A stretch of 53,171 bases of DNA from Stentor coeruleus. Its lineage: Eukaryota > Ciliophora > Heterotrichea > Heterotrichida > Stentoridae. Positions within the stretch are counted from its first letter, which is position 1, and every line of letters starts with the position of its first letter. The stretch lies in NCBI GenBank assembly GCA_001970955.1, contig MPUH01000455.1:1-53171 (forward strand), given 5' to 3'. A model generated the notes under the pieces. That model was not told where the DNA came from and did no database searches. It saw only the letters and a program-made list of their open reading frames with translations. Position numbers and translations under genes: made by a program. Below are positions 53,093 to 53,171 of the stretch, in pieces.

Positions 53093-53171
53093 TAGGGTGT
53101 TAGGGTGTTAGGGTGTTAGGGTGTTAGGGTGTTAGGGTGTTAGGGTGTTAGGGTGTTAGGGTGTTAGGGTG
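53093..53171. repeat. right telomere, (TTAGGGTG)n
   Basis: 79 nt of the 8-nt unit in the G-strand orientation, about 9.9 copies, starting after TTTTTAA with no degenerate transition. The unit is the complement of CACCCTAA seen at base 1 and matches the heterotrich CCCTAACA telomere type. Confidence 0.97.

Noticed and set aside
1-53171. tRNA genes, CRISPR arrays, insertion sequences, phage or bacterial operons
   Set aside because: No A/B-box pair with a cloverleaf, no spaced repeat array, no transposase and no ribosome-binding-site-led operon was found by eye.

Overview
The window looks like one complete macronuclear chromosome of a heterotrich ciliate, most likely Stentor (S. coeruleus or a close relative). 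It begins with CACCCTAACA and ends with about ten copies of TTAGGGTG, the same telomere unit on the opposite strand. It is very AT-rich. Six introns of exactly 15 nt (GTAA...AG) interrupt the genes. TAA, TAG and TGA all act as stops, so the standard code is used; this argues against ciliates that reassign UGA or UAR, including Blepharisma. No bacterial, plasmid, phage, CRISPR or tRNA feature was seen.

Layout, left to right. (1) 11-14274: a roughly 7.1 kb tandem segmental duplication. Each copy carries a giant (about 1,940 aa) minus-strand membrane protein with a signal peptide, alternating Cys-rich and LamG-like modules, a multi-pass membrane region and a cytosolic tail. The left copy stops 47 nt from the telomere. 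Each copy also carries the first part of a small plus-strand gene, intact at 13672-14274 and broken at 6524-6753. (2) 14294-22728: plus-strand signalling and replication genes: a protein with two cyclic-nucleotide-binding domains, a CDPK-related kinase without EF-hands, PCNA, and a canonical CDPK with EF-hands. (3) 22956-32580: a minus-strand DNAJC11-like protein without a J domain, a DEVH-box RNA helicase with a C-terminal C2H2 finger, a CCT-domain protein whose 3' end is disturbed by an assembly gap, and a GAF-domain protein. (4) 32581-33220: an intergenic stretch with a run of perfect hairpins ending in T10, a candidate structured RNA. (5) 33221-41107: eight minus-strand genes: a secreted Cys-rich protein, a START protein, an Arf-like GTPase, a coiled-coil protein and several unrecognised ones. 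(6) 41855-52725: a 2,653-aa BEACH/WD40 protein, a ubiquitin-protease-like protein that lacks catalytic Cys and His, a small minus-strand coiled-coil protein, then the right telomere.

The genes do not form one pathway. Recurrent themes are Ca2+/cyclic-nucleotide signalling and membrane traffic (CDPKs, CNB protein, BEACH, START, Arl). Several proteins have N-termini suited to lipid anchoring (MGC, MGS, MSSCC). Start codons commonly sit within a few bases of a TATA-like string, suggesting very short 5' leaders.

The observations most worth a second look are: the strand composition of the spacers (G-rich outward from genes on both sides, whatever their orientation); the duplicated giant receptors with a repeated DPxPxxxRGxYF signature; the hairpin-rich candidate RNA; the dead USP; and two single-N scaffold joins flanked by artefactual duplicated sequence.
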